64,000 bases of DNA from Pseudonocardia endophytica. Its GTDB lineage: Bacteria; Actinomycetota; Actinomycetes; Mycobacteriales; Pseudonocardiaceae. Location: assembly GCF_004339565.1 (NCBI RefSeq), contig NZ_SMFZ01000002.1, positions 1 to 64,000 on the forward strand. The letters run 5' to 3'. The notes below the pieces were generated by a model that saw only the letters and a list, made by a program, of their open reading frames with translations, was not told the DNA's origin and searched no databases. The stretch's first letter is position 1. Each line of letters starts with the position of its first letter. The position numbers and the translations under genes are program-made. Shown in pieces: positions 1 through 8,188 of the stretch.

Positions 1-761
1 ACGCGACCGACGACGCCGCGGCCCTGCTGCGCGACGGCGAGGTGCGGACGGTGCGCGTCCGGATGAGCAACGACCGCGGTGACCTGCGATGGATGTCCAG
101 GCGGGTCACGCCGTTCACCCGTGACCGCGACGGGCGGGTGGTCCAGTTGCTCGGCGTCGCGCGCGACGTCACGGACGTGGTCGAGGTCGAGCAGCGGCTG
201 ACCGACGCCGCGAACCGGGACCCGCTGACCGGGCTGCTGAACCGGCGGGCCCTGCTCGACCGGCTCGGCGTGGTCGTCGCGCGCGCCTCGGACACGGACG
301 CGGCCCCGACCCCGGTGCTGTTCTGCGACCTGGACGGGTTCAAGGCCGTCAACGACTCGCTCGGACACGCCGCGGGCGACCAGCTGCTGACCACGGTGGC
401 CCAGCGGATCGTGGCGTCGCTGCGCGAGGGCGACACCCCGGCCCGCGCGGGCGGCGACGAGTTCGTGCTGCTGCTCGAGCCCCGCATGAGCCGGCCCGCC
501 GAGACGCGGGCCGACGTGCTGGGGCGCGCCCGGATCGTCGCCCGACGGATCCTGGAGGCGGTGTCACGACCGGTCGAGGTGCAGGGCACCCGGCTGGCCG
601 TGACGATCTCGATCGGGATCGCGCTGGTGCGCCCCGGGATCGGCCCCGGCGAGGTGCTCCGGGACGCGGACGCGGCGATGTACCGGGCGAAGTCGACCGG
701 CAAGAACCGCCTGCACGTGTTCGAGGTGGCTCCGGAGCGGAACCGGCCGGACCGAGCGTGA
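1..761 (+). CDS. GGDEF diguanylate cyclase, 3' part
   Basis: The frame is open from the first bases, so the N terminus lies upstream of the window. The first 60 or so visible residues look like the tail of a PAS/PAC sensor domain (LLGVARDVTDVVEVE linker). A GGDEF domain follows, opening with DPLTGLLNRRAL and carrying an intact AGGDEF active-site loop. An RxxD motif (REGD) sits five residues before GGDEF, the spacing of the product-inhibition I-site. The enzyme should make cyclic di-GMP from two GTP. No EAL domain follows before the stop. It converges on the methyltransferase gene 7 bp downstream. Confidence 0.9.
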   Translation, partial: ATDDAAALLRDGEVRTVRVRMSNDRGDLRWMSRRVTPFTRDRDGRVVQLLGVARDVTDVVEVEQRLTDAANRDPLTGLLNRRALLDRLGVVVARASDTDAAPTPVLFCDLDGFKAVNDSLGHAAGDQLLTTVAQRIVASLREGDTPARAGGDEFVLLLEPRMSRPAETRADVLGRARIVARRILEAVSRPVEVQGTRLAVTISIGIALVRPGIGPGEVLRDADAAMYRAKSTGKNRLHVFEVAPERNRPDRA

Positions 762-768
762 CCGTCGC

Positions 769-1566
769 TCAGACGGTGACCGGGACCTCCGGGCGCTGGG
801 CCGGGATGGACGGGACCGGTGCGGTCGCGACGACGTCGAACCGGACACCCGCCCCGTCCGGGCCGAGGTCGTCGATCCGCTCGGAGACCACGCCGTGCAC
901 CTTCCCGCCGGCGACGAGCGCGCGGAGCCGGTCGTGGACGTGGTCGGCCCTGTTCACCTGGCCGAAGTCGCCGCGGTAGTGGTAGGCGAGCAGCACGCCG
1001 CCCGCCTCCAGGTGGTCGATCAGCCGGTCCAGGCCGGTGCGCAGCGTCGTCGGCTCCCAGTAGTAGAGGACGTCCGAGCAGACGATCAGGTCGAACGTGC
1101 CGGCCGGCATCTCGGCGGGCAGCATCCGCGTCTCGAACGTGGCCGACGGCACCCGCGCCGCGGCCCGCGCCGTCGCGTCCGCGGAGATGTCGACACCGAG
1201 CAGCTCGCCGGTCACGCCGGCCAGCCGCTCGCTGAGGTGGCCCTCGCCGCAGCCGATCTCGAGCACCCGCCGGTACCGGCGACCGGCCAGCGTGTTCATG
1301 ATCGACGTGTACTTCTGCTGTTCGTACGGGTTGGCGTCGATGCCGTACGGGTTCGCCGTGCGGTAGAGACGGTCGTGTGCGTGCCGGCCCCAGCCCGGCT
1401 GCCACAGCCAGGACACGCCCGCCCAGCGCGGGTCGGTGTCGTCGCGGCCGGCGCGGGCGATCGCACGGACCGGGGCGGCCGCGGCGCGTGTGCCCCGGCT
1501 GAGCGTCATCCGGACGGCATGGCGGGCGAGGTCGACCGGGGAGCGGCGGGGAGCGGGGTCGGACAT
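769..1566 (-). CDS. class I SAM-dependent methyltransferase (NodS-like)
   Basis: The protein has 265 residues. Motif I, VLEIGCGEGHLSERL, is a clear S-adenosylmethionine-binding loop, followed by LLGVDIS and the motif-IV-like FDLIVCSDVLYYW. The sequence resembles the NodS/SAM methyltransferase family, but the substrate cannot be told. The start at MSDPAPRR was chosen because AGGAG lies five bases before it; a start at 1602 would lack a ribosome site. The tail converges on the diguanylate cyclase gene. AT-richer DNA at 1603-1687 probably holds its promoter. Confidence 0.85.
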   Translation of the reverse strand: MSDPAPRRSPVDLARHAVRMTLSRGTRAAAAPVRAIARAGRDDTDPRWAGVSWLWQPGWGRHAHDRLYRTANPYGIDANPYEQQKYTSIMNTLAGRRYRRVLEIGCGEGHLSERLAGVTGELLGVDISADATARAAARVPSATFETRMLPAEMPAGTFDLIVCSDVLYYWEPTTLRTGLDRLIDHLEAGGVLLAYHYRGDFGQVNRADHVHDRLRALVAGGKVHGVVSERIDDLGPDGAGVRFDVVATAPVPSIPAQRPEVPVTV

Positions 1567-1687
1567 GGAGTCTCCTGCTGATCGGGGGCAGTGCAACGGC
1601 ACTTGCCCCGCTGTCGATCGCGAGACTATGTCACGTTAACGGCGTTGCCGACGTTTAGTCCGAATTGAGTACCCGTTCGGGCATCTG

Positions 1688-2239
1688 TCACTTCCCGCGC
1701 GCGGCCATCTCCTGCTTCGCGGAGACGACCTGGACCTGGTCACCGACCTGGAGGTAGTCGAACCATGCCTTCGCGTCGCCGTCGGCGAGGTGGATGCACC
1801 CGGCCGACGAGCGGTCCGGGCTGCCGCTGTGGAACGCGATGCCGCCGTCGGCGAAGAACGTCGACCACGGCATCGGTGCCGGCCGGCCGTCCGGCAGCCG
1901 GGACTCCTCGCTCTTGTGGTCGGCGTCCTTGCGGTAGACGCGCAGCGAGTGGCCGATCGGCGTCTCCTGACCGTTCCCGCCGGAGGAGATGGCGACCGGG
2001 CCCTGCTTGATCTTCCCGTCCTCGAACAGCCATGACCGCTGGGAGTCGAGGTCCACGCACGCCTTCGCGGTGACCGTGCACGGCGTGCCGGCCACGAGTG
2101 GCTGGCGCCTGGCCTCGTCGGCCGCCGGCGAGTCCGCCGCCGCCGATCCGGCGAACGCGACGCCTGCCACCGTGACCAGGCCGAGCACGCCCGCGACGAC
2201 CCGTCGCGTGGTGCGCTTCGTCCGCTGCCTCGTGCCCAT
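1688..2239 (-). CDS. secreted L,D-transpeptidase (YkuD domain)
   Basis: The 183-residue protein starts with an arginine-rich n-region and a hydrophobic core (VVAGVLGLVTVAGVAFAG), a Sec signal peptide ending near AAA. The C-terminal half is a YkuD catalytic domain with the signature HSGSPDRSSAGCIHLAD, including the catalytic cysteine and upstream histidine. Such enzymes form 3-3 cross-links in peptidoglycan or attach proteins to it. No extra Ig-like domain is present, so it is a short family member. The start at MGTRQRT has GAGGAG upstream. Confidence 0.88.
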   Translation of the reverse strand: MGTRQRTKRTTRRVVAGVLGLVTVAGVAFAGSAAADSPAADEARRQPLVAGTPCTVTAKACVDLDSQRSWLFEDGKIKQGPVAISSGGNGQETPIGHSLRVYRKDADHKSEESRLPDGRPAPMPWSTFFADGGIAFHSGSPDRSSAGCIHLADGDAKAWFDYLQVGDQVQVVSAKQEMAARGK

Positions 2240-2552
2240 CGTCCGAGCTCCTCGCCGTGTCGCGCGTGTCCGGCAGAGCGGCCGGTCGCGTCCGTCCGTG
2301 GTCGCCTCTGCGACCGATCGGAGCAACCCTCAGCCGTTCGTCCGGGCGACAGTCTGCCTTCCGGTGCGACCCCACCCGGAACGGGGCCCCCGCGTGTCGG
2401 CGATCGTCGTGCCACCGGATCGGACGTTCGCGACTCCGTCGCACAGAACGACCACATGATCCACACAGGGAGCGGACAGCACCGCGCGCAACGGTGGGTG
2501 ACATCACGGCGCACCGCACCACCGCGGCGGCCGCACGAGTCCGGAGGGACCC
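2240..2552. other. intergenic region between divergent genes
   Basis: These 313 bases separate the starts of the L,D-transpeptidase gene (leftward) and the small Gly-rich membrane protein gene (rightward). Both promoters must lie here. The ribosome sites GAGGAG (leftward) and GGAGGG (rightward) are clear at the edges. No convincing -35/-10 pair, operator or RNA gene could be picked out. Confidence 0.5.
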
Positions 2553-2900
2553 ATGACAGCGTCACCGCAGCACTCCGTCACCGACCACACGGAGGCCCCC
2601 ACCGGGGCGTACTCGCCCACTCCCGCGCCTGCGGCGGGCCGAACCCGCCGGACGTTCACGGCCAGGGTCACGGCCGCGATCGGCGCTGCCGCGCTCGTCG
2701 TCGGCGTCGCGCTGGGCATGGTCACCGGTGGGCTCGTCGGCGGTCCGGGCGGACCCGGCGGCGGACCGGACGGTCAGGGCGGCCCGCCCGGGACGTCGAG
2801 CCAGAACGGTACCGGTACCGGCACCGACTCGGGCACCGGCTCCGCGCCCCAGGGCACCGCGACGGACGGGACGGCCACCCAGGGCACGACCGGTACCTGA
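2553..2900 (+). CDS. small single-pass membrane protein with Gly/Thr-rich tail
   Basis: This 115-residue protein of unknown function has a polar N terminus, one hydrophobic segment at about residues 40-62 (AAIGAAALVVGVALGMVTGG), and a low-complexity tail rich in Gly, Pro, Thr, Ser and Gln. A positively charged RTRR stretch before the helix suggests the N terminus is inside and the tail outside. GGAGGG lies five bases before the ATG. A perfect terminator hairpin follows the stop. No family was recognised. Confidence 0.7.
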   Translation: MTASPQHSVTDHTEAPTGAYSPTPAPAAGRTRRTFTARVTAAIGAAALVVGVALGMVTGGLVGGPGGPGGGPDGQGGPPGTSSQNGTGTGTDSGTGSAPQGTATDGTATQGTTGT

Positions 2901-2922
2901 CTCTGACCCACGCCGGAACGCG

Positions 2923-2956
2923 ACGAGGGCGGCAGCCGAACGGCTGCCGCCCTCGT
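2923..2956. terminator. bidirectional hairpin terminator
   Basis: A perfect 16-bp inverted repeat (ACGAGGGCGGCAGCCG and its complement) with a 2-base centre lies between two convergent genes. There is no U-tract, which is usual for actinobacteria. It can serve both the gene ending at 2900 and the one ending at 2970. Confidence 0.85.
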
Positions 2957-2969
2957 GGTCGTGCGTGGA

Positions 2970-3296
2970 TCAGTGCGGCGTGACCTCGCCCATCTCGACG
3001 AAGGCGTCCTTGCCGTCCTCGCTCTGGAAGTTGATGAGCGGCTTCTCCGGCACCACGGAGCCCATGAAGTCGAAGAACTTCTGCGCGTGGTCGGTGTTGA
3101 CGTGGTCCTCGCCGGCCTTGCTGTCCTTGAACACCTCGACGATCACGAACTCGTTCTTCTTCTCGAAGTTCTCGTGGTAGTCGAACGAGATGTTGCCGGG
3201 CTCGGAGTTCACGTTCTTCTTGTACTCGGAGATGCCGGACAGCCACTCGTCGCGCTTGTCCGGGCGGATCTGGGCCTTGAGGACGATGAGGATCAA
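2970..3296 (-). CDS. antibiotic biosynthesis monooxygenase (ABM) family protein, YgiN-like
   Basis: The 108-residue protein has the ABM ferredoxin-like fold pattern: an N-terminal strand MILIVLKAQIRPDKRDEW, a central EPGNISFDYHENFEK strand pair, FVIVEVFKDSKAGEDHV, then a helix with HAQKFFDFM. Relatives include small quinol monooxygenases and heme-degrading enzymes; the substrate is unknown. The start is TTG, supported by GGAGG five bases upstream. It is unusually rich in Lys, Asn, Phe and Glu for this genome, although its codons end in G or C. Confidence 0.8.
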   Translation of the reverse strand: MILIVLKAQIRPDKRDEWLSGISEYKKNVNSEPGNISFDYHENFEKKNEFVIVEVFKDSKAGEDHVNTDHAQKFFDFMGSVVPEKPLINFQSEDGKDAFVEMGEVTPH

Positions 3297-3443
3297 CCTG
3301 ACCTCCGGTTCACGGTCGTCGGGAACGTCGCCGCGAGTCTTCCACGCGCGACGACGCCCCGGGTGTCTCGATCAGCGACGCTCCGGGGTCTCCGTATCCG
3401 CGGCGGGCGGTCGCAGCTCCCGGCCGCGGCCTACGCTGGCGCG

Positions 3444-3944
3444 ATGCGACTCGGACTGCCCGAGTGGACGGTGCTCGCCGTGACGGGCGAACGTCCCGTG
3501 CACGGATTCGCCGTCGCCGCGCTGACCGCGCCCGACGGCGAGCTCGGACGCGTGTGGCAGGTCCCCCGGCCACTGGTCTACCGCGCGATCGGCCGGCTCG
3601 AGGAGGCCGAGCTCGTCACGGCCGACTCCGTGGAGGCAGCCGGTGGTCCGCCGCGGACGCTCTACGCGATCACCGATCTGGGCCGCAGGCAGGTCGGCGG
3701 GTGGTTGAACGCACCCGTTCCGCACATCCGGGACCTGCGCTCGGAGTTCCTGCTCAAGCTCGCGATCCACCATCGCCAGGGCTCCGACCCGGCCGACCTG
3801 ATCGCGGCCCAGCGGCGCACGCTCGTCCCGATCGTCGACGCGCTGGCCGAGGAGCACGCGGGCGCCGACGCGTTCGACCGCGTGCTCATCGGGTGGCGGC
3901 GGGCGTCCGCACAGGCGGCGCTGGCATTCCTGGACGAGCTCTGA
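3444..3944 (+). CDS. PadR-family transcriptional regulator
   Basis: The 166-residue protein begins with a PadR winged-helix domain (MRLGLPEWTVLAVTGERPVHGFAVAA, then VYRAIGRLEEAELV and the wing RTLYAITDLGRRQ). A C-terminal helical dimerisation region follows (SEFLLKLAIHHR). The gene appears leaderless: TACGCT at 3432-3437 is six bases before the ATG. It precedes an SDR gene by 44 bp in the same direction. Its target is not known. A double ACATGT box at 5528-5550 is one candidate site, but another PadR gene in the window has a similar box. Confidence 0.85.
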   Translation: MRLGLPEWTVLAVTGERPVHGFAVAALTAPDGELGRVWQVPRPLVYRAIGRLEEAELVTADSVEAAGGPPRTLYAITDLGRRQVGGWLNAPVPHIRDLRSEFLLKLAIHHRQGSDPADLIAAQRRTLVPIVDALAEEHAGADAFDRVLIGWRRASAQAALAFLDEL

Positions 3945-3988
3945 ACACCGCAGATGCGGGTCCACCGGTGGAGCGGAACACTCGTGGC

Positions 3989-4816
3989 ATGACGAAGACC
4001 TGGTTCATCACCGGTGCCTCGCGTGGCTTCGGCCGGGAGTGGTCGATCGCCGCGCTGGAGCGCGGTGACTCGGTCGCGGCGACGGCCCGGGACGCGGCGA
4101 CGCTGGACGACCTGGTGGAGAAGTACGGGGAGCGGGTGCTCCCGGTCGAGCTGGACGTCACCGACCGGGACGGCGTGTTCGCCGCCGTCGCCCGCGCGCA
4201 CGAGCGGTTCGGGCGCCTCGACGTGATCGTCAACAACGCGGGCTACGGGCAGTTCGGCCTCGTCGAGGAGATCAGCGAGACCGAGGCGCGCGACCAGATC
4301 GAGACGAACCTGTTCGGCGCGCTGTGGGTGACCCAGGCGGCGCTGCCGTTCCTGCGCGAGCAGCGTTCCGGCCACATCCTGCAGGTCTCGTCGATCGGCG
4401 GGATCAGCGCGTTCCCGCTGGTCGGGATGTACCACGCGTCGAAGTGGGCGCTGGAGGGGATCAGCCAGTCGCTGGCCCAGGAGGTCGCCGGGTTCGGGAT
4501 CAGGGTCACGCTGATCGAGCCGGGCGGGTTCGCGACGGACTGGGCGGGCTCATCGGCGCGGCACGCGACCCCGCTCCCGGCCTACGACGAGTTCCGGGCC
4601 GAGGCGCAGCGGCAGCGTCAGCAGCGCGTGGGGACTCCCGGCGACCCGGCGGCCAGCGGCCGGGCCGTCCTCGCCGTCGTCGACGCCGAGAACCCGCCGC
4701 TGCGGATCTTCTTCGGCGACGGTCCGCTGGCCATCGCCACCCGCGACTACGAGTCCCGGCTCGACGAGTGGCGCCGCTGGGAGTCGGTCTCGGTGGACGC
4801 GGGCGGCAAGGGCTGA
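3989..4816 (+). CDS. short-chain dehydrogenase/reductase
   Basis: The 275-residue classical SDR has the cofactor loop TGASRGFG, the NNAGYGQFG segment, and a catalytic Ser (VSSIGG) with YHASK. The chain is longer at the C terminus than a minimal SDR and resembles oxidoreductases annotated as SDR family NAD(P)-dependent. The substrate is unknown. It lies 44 bp after a PadR regulator and just before a small hypothetical gene, so co-transcription is likely. Confidence 0.88.
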   Translation: MTKTWFITGASRGFGREWSIAALERGDSVAATARDAATLDDLVEKYGERVLPVELDVTDRDGVFAAVARAHERFGRLDVIVNNAGYGQFGLVEEISETEARDQIETNLFGALWVTQAALPFLREQRSGHILQVSSIGGISAFPLVGMYHASKWALEGISQSLAQEVAGFGIRVTLIEPGGFATDWAGSSARHATPLPAYDEFRAEAQRQRQQRVGTPGDPAASGRAVLAVVDAENPPLRIFFGDGPLAIATRDYESRLDEWRRWESVSVDAGGKG

Positions 4817-4820
4817 CACG

Positions 4821-5078
4821 GTGCCCGACGGCCTGCACGACCCCGGGCCCGGCCTGCGCTGGGAGTCGGTGGCGGACATCCGGGCCAGCACGTGGGTCGA
4901 GGTCCCGATCGACGAGGGCCCGCTCCGCTGGCTGCGGGTGGTCGCCGTGAAGCCGCCGTCCTGGACGGGCGAGCGGCGGTGGGCGCTGTCCGTCGCCGAC
5001 GGGCCGGAGGAGTGGTGGATCAAGGTCGCGCCGGGGCTGGTTTTCCGCACCTGCGACCGGGAGACGCCGCCCGGTTAG
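4821..5078 (+). CDS. hypothetical 85-residue protein
   Basis: This small frame starts with GTG four bases after the SDR stop and has strongly G/C-biased third positions, so it is probably translated by coupling. The product is rich in tryptophan (six of 85 residues) and looks like a compact beta protein (WVEVPIDEGPLRWLRVVAV, EEWWIKVAPGLVFR). No family was recognised. Confidence 0.6.
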   Translation: MPDGLHDPGPGLRWESVADIRASTWVEVPIDEGPLRWLRVVAVKPPSWTGERRWALSVADGPEEWWIKVAPGLVFRTCDRETPPG

Positions 5079-5131
5079 GTGGGGGACCGCCGACGCGGTT
5101 GCCGACGCCGGCCTCGGGTATTCGTGGACCC

Positions 5132-5530
5132 ATGGACCGAACCTGGTTTCCCCGCCTGCTCGGCGTCGCCACGGCCGCGTACAGCGTCGCCATCATCGCC
5201 AAGCCGGAGCTGTTCCTGCGCCCCACGGGCCTGCTGGAGGACTCCGCGTCCCCGAGCGACGAGCAGAAGGTGATGACCCGCGCGATCGGCGGGCGAGACC
5301 TCGCGACCGGCGTGGCGATGGCCGTCGCACCGGCGGGCGACCCGCTACGCACGGCCGTCGCCGTGCGGGTGGGTGCCGACGTCGTCGACCTCGTCGCGCT
5401 CGGGTCCGGCCTGCCGGATCAGGAGAGCCGGGAGAAGGCGACGCTCGTCGCGGCCGGTTGGGGTGCGCTGTGTGCGCTGTCCCTGCTCGCTGCCGCCCCG
5501 AGGAAGAAGGGCCTCCTCCGCCGAAACTGA
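5132..5530 (+). CDS. small membrane protein (DUF4267-like)
   Basis: The 132-residue protein has an N-terminal hydrophobic segment (LLGVATAAYSVAIIAK), a middle region AIGGRDLATGVAMAVAP, and hydrophobic stretches at TAVAVRVGADVVDLVAL and VAAGWGALCALSLLAAA. This suggests three to four membrane helices ending in a basic tail. The pattern fits DUF4267-type proteins of unknown role. The start at MDRTWF was chosen because the reading frame upstream is a shadow of the preceding gene. Confidence 0.65.
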   Translation: MDRTWFPRLLGVATAAYSVAIIAKPELFLRPTGLLEDSASPSDEQKVMTRAIGGRDLATGVAMAVAPAGDPLRTAVAVRVGADVVDLVALGSGLPDQESREKATLVAAGWGALCALSLLAAAPRKKGLLRRN

Positions 5531-5550
5531 CATGTAAATATTGACATGTA
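5528..5550. promoter_or_regulatory. double ACATGT box, candidate PadR operator
   Basis: TGACATGTA occurs twice, at 5528-5536 and 5542-5550, exactly 14 bp apart, in an AT-rich patch before the DUF1707 gene. The first copy includes the stop codon of the upstream gene. Similar twin boxes with the same spacing precede the PadR gene at 19283-19831. PadR regulators often bind ATGT/ACAT palindromes, so this is a likely operator (inference). Confidence 0.5.
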
Positions 5551-5599
5551 CGTCGCGACCGGAGCATGCTTCTCGCACAGCCGAGGAGCGGGGGTCGTG

Positions 5600-6028
5600 A
5601 TGGCGGTCGAGCAGCAGGTACGGATCGGGGACGACGAGCGGGAGCGGGCGGTCGGCCGCCTGAGCGAGCACGTCGGGTCCGGGCGCCTGGACCTGGCCGA
5701 GTTCGAGACCCGGAGCGCGGCCGCCTACGCGGCGCGGACCCGGGTCGATCTGGACGCGGTGTTCGCCGACCTGCCGGTCGGCCGACCCGCCCCGGCACCC
5801 AGCCGCGAGCGGGACCCGCGCGCCGTGCACCGGATCGTGATGACGTCGGTGTGGGGATCGTGGGTGGCCAGCAGCGTGATCTGCCTGGTCATCTGGGCGA
5901 TGGTGGCCGTCGGGACGGGGTCGCTCGGCTACTTCTGGCCGATGTGGGTGATCGGCCCGTGGGGCGCGATGCTCGCGATCGGCACGGTGACCGGCGGCCG
6001 GGTGTGCGGATCGCGCCGGACGGTCTGA
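5600..6028 (+). CDS. DUF1707 (SHOCT-like) protein with 2TM domain
   Basis: The 142-residue protein opens with the actinobacterial DUF1707 motif: RIGDDERERAVGRLSEHVGSGRL, then LAEFETRSAAAYAARTRVDLDAVFADLP. Two membrane helices follow (about 85-105 and 112-135). Function is unknown; such domains often occur near signalling genes. A paralogue lies at 30580-31023. The start at MAVEQQ has GAGG and G-rich sequence upstream; an adjacent GTG three bases earlier is also possible. Confidence 0.75.
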   Translation: MAVEQQVRIGDDERERAVGRLSEHVGSGRLDLAEFETRSAAAYAARTRVDLDAVFADLPVGRPAPAPSRERDPRAVHRIVMTSVWGSWVASSVICLVIWAMVAVGTGSLGYFWPMWVIGPWGAMLAIGTVTGGRVCGSRRTV

Positions 6029-6064
6029 TCCCCGCCGGGGCCCGGATCGGGCGATGATGACCCG

Positions 6065-6697
6065 ATGGCCACGAACACCGGCGGAAACCCGCACCTGGAA
6101 CGCGCCTACGCCCTGAACGGCCCGGACGACGTCCGCGAGCTCTACGACGAGTGGGCCACGACCTACGACGAGGAGCTCGGCGGCGAGGAGCAGGGCTACG
6201 TCGCGCCGGCCCGGGCGGCGGACGCCGTGGCCGCCGCGGCCGGTGTGGACGGCGAGATCCTGGACGCGGGCTGCGGCACCGGGCTGACCGGTGTCGAGCT
6301 CGTCCGTCGCGGCGCGACCGTCGTCGACGGGCTGGACCTGTCCGAGGGGATGCTGGAGCGGGCCAGGGCGACCGGGGCCTACCGCACCCTCGCCACGGCG
6401 GACCTGACGCAGCCGATCGACGCGCCCGACGGCCGGTACGACGTGGTCGTCTGCGTCGGCACGCTGACCCACGGCCACGTCGGGCCGGCCGTGCTCGGCG
6501 AGTTCGCGCGCGTCACGAAGCCCGGCGGCGTCGTCGTCGCCACGGTGCTCGACGACATCTGGGAGCCCGGTGGCTACCGGGCCGAGGTGGACCGCCTCGC
6601 GGCGGGCGACGTCGTCGAGGCCGTGTCCACCGACGTCACCCCGTACCGCGCGGGTCAGGGCGTGGACTGCCGGATGGTCGTGTTGCGCGTCCGCTGA
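6065..6697 (+). CDS. class I SAM-dependent methyltransferase
   Basis: The 210-residue protein contains LYDEWATTYDEEL, a common entry to small-molecule methyltransferases, then motif I ILDAGCGTGLTGVELVRRG, DGLDLSEGML, and YDVVVCVGTLTHGH. It is full length for a compact Methyltransf_11/25-type enzyme. Substrate unknown. GATGAT six bases before the ATG fits a leaderless start. It converges on paaK, with a 34-bp tandem duplication between them. Confidence 0.85.
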   Translation: MATNTGGNPHLERAYALNGPDDVRELYDEWATTYDEELGGEEQGYVAPARAADAVAAAAGVDGEILDAGCGTGLTGVELVRRGATVVDGLDLSEGMLERARATGAYRTLATADLTQPIDAPDGRYDVVVCVGTLTHGHVGPAVLGEFARVTKPGGVVVATVLDDIWEPGGYRAEVDRLAAGDVVEAVSTDVTPYRAGQGVDCRMVVLRVR

Positions 6698-6806
6698 TCC
6701 GGCACCCCGCGCAGCGCACCCGCCGCGCGGCGGACCGCACCGGTCCCGAGGTCGACGGCTGCCGCGTGGACCGCGTCGAGCAGTTTCTCGGCGCGGGCGC
6801 CGGTCG

Positions 6807-6874
6807 TCGGTGTCGTCTGCTCGTTCCGCTGGCGCTTCTCTCGGTGTTGTCTGCTCGTTCCGCTAGCGCTTCTC
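6807..6874. repeat. 34-bp tandem duplication at the paaK 3' end
   Basis: Two adjacent 34-bp units, 6807-6840 and 6841-6874, differ at only two positions. The second holds the last codons and stop of paaK; the first lies just beyond the stop. It looks like a recent tandem duplication that left the paaK reading frame intact. Confidence 0.85.
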
Positions 6875-8188
6875 TCGCCGATCCAGCAGCCGCTGCAACT
6901 TCCCGACCGAGCGCTCCAACGTGTCCGGATCGACGACGTCGCACACCACGCTGACACCGACGGTCTCCTTGATCGCGGTGACCAGCTCCCGGCCGGCCGC
7001 CTGCCTGCGGTCGGCCGGGGTGTCCGCGCGCGCCTCGACCCGGACGGTCAGCGCGTCCATCCGGCCCTCGGTGGTCAGCTCCAACTGGAAGTGCGGGGAG
7101 AAGCCCTGCGTGCGCAGGACGATCTCCTCGATCTGCGTCGGGAACAGGTTCACGCCGCGCAGGATGATCATGTCGTCGCTGCGGCCGGTGATCTTCTGGA
7201 TCCGGCGCATCGACGGGCGTGCGGTGCCGGGCTGCAGCCGGGTCAGGTCCCGGGTGCGGTACCGGATGATCGGCAACGCCTCCTTCGTGAGGCTGGTGAA
7301 GCAGAGCTCGCCCTCCTCGCCGTCCGGTAGCACGGTGGCATCGACCGGGTCGATCACCTCGGGGTAGAAGTGGTCCTCCCAGACGTGCAGGCCGTCCTTC
7401 GTCTCGACGCACTCCTGCGCGACGCCGGGGCCCATCACCTCGGACAGGCCGTAGATGTCCACGGCGTGCATGTCCATCCGCTCCTCGATCTCGGAGCGCA
7501 TCTGCTCGGTCCACGGCTCCGCGCCGAAGATCCCGACCCGCAGCGACGTCGACGTCGGCTCGATGCCCTGCCGCGCGAACTCGTCGAGGATCGTGAGCAT
7601 GTAGCTCGGGGTCAGCATGATGACCTCGGGCTCGAAGTCCTGGATCAGCTGCACCTGGCGCGGGGTCATGCCGCCGGAGACCGGGATCGCCGTCGCGCCG
7701 AGCTTCTCGATGCCGTAGTGCGCGCCGAGCCCGCCGGTGAACAGGCCGTAGCCGTACGCGTTGTGCACCCGGTGGCCCGGACGGCCGCCCGCCGCGCGGA
7801 TCGAGCGGGCGACGACCGTCGCCCACACGTCGATGTCGTGCTCGGTGTAGCCGACGACGGTGGGCTTGCCGGTCGTCCCTGACGACGCGTGCACCCGCCG
7901 GACCTGCTCGCGCGGCACGGCGAACAGGCCGAACGGGTAGTTGTCCCGCAGGTCGGCCTTCGTCGTCGTCGGGAACTTCGCGAGGTCCGCCAGCTCGCGG
8001 CAGTCGTCCGGATGGACGCCGTGCTCGTCGAAGCGCCGACGGTAGTGCGGCACGTTCTCGTAGGCGTGCCGCAGCGTCCACTGCAGACGCTCCAGCTGCA
8101 GCGCCCGCAGCTCGTCGACGGACATGCGCTCCGTCGGGTCGAGCAGGTCCTTGTCCGGCGCGTCCCCGAGCCGCTGGGTGACCGTCAT
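6863..8188 (-). CDS. paaK: phenylacetate-CoA ligase
   Basis: The 441-residue AMP-forming ligase activates phenylacetate with ATP and CoA, the entry step of the aerobic phenylacetyl-CoA pathway. It shows the PaaK start (WTLRHAYENVPHYRRRFDE), the ATP-binding P-loop-like SSGTTGKPTVVGYT, the YGLSEVMGPGV motif, and the C-terminal ITGRSDDMIILRGVNLFP hinge. The lysine region is at VGKLQRLLDRREKR. Its ATG overlaps the paaZ stop (ATGA), so the two are translationally coupled. The length matches the family. Confidence 0.97.
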   Translation of the reverse strand: MTVTQRLGDAPDKDLLDPTERMSVDELRALQLERLQWTLRHAYENVPHYRRRFDEHGVHPDDCRELADLAKFPTTTKADLRDNYPFGLFAVPREQVRRVHASSGTTGKPTVVGYTEHDIDVWATVVARSIRAAGGRPGHRVHNAYGYGLFTGGLGAHYGIEKLGATAIPVSGGMTPRQVQLIQDFEPEVIMLTPSYMLTILDEFARQGIEPTSTSLRVGIFGAEPWTEQMRSEIEERMDMHAVDIYGLSEVMGPGVAQECVETKDGLHVWEDHFYPEVIDPVDATVLPDGEEGELCFTSLTKEALPIIRYRTRDLTRLQPGTARPSMRRIQKITGRSDDMIILRGVNLFPTQIEEIVLRTQGFSPHFQLELTTEGRMDALTVRVEARADTPADRRQAAGRELVTAIKETVGVSVVCDVVDPDTLERSVGKLQRLLDRREKR

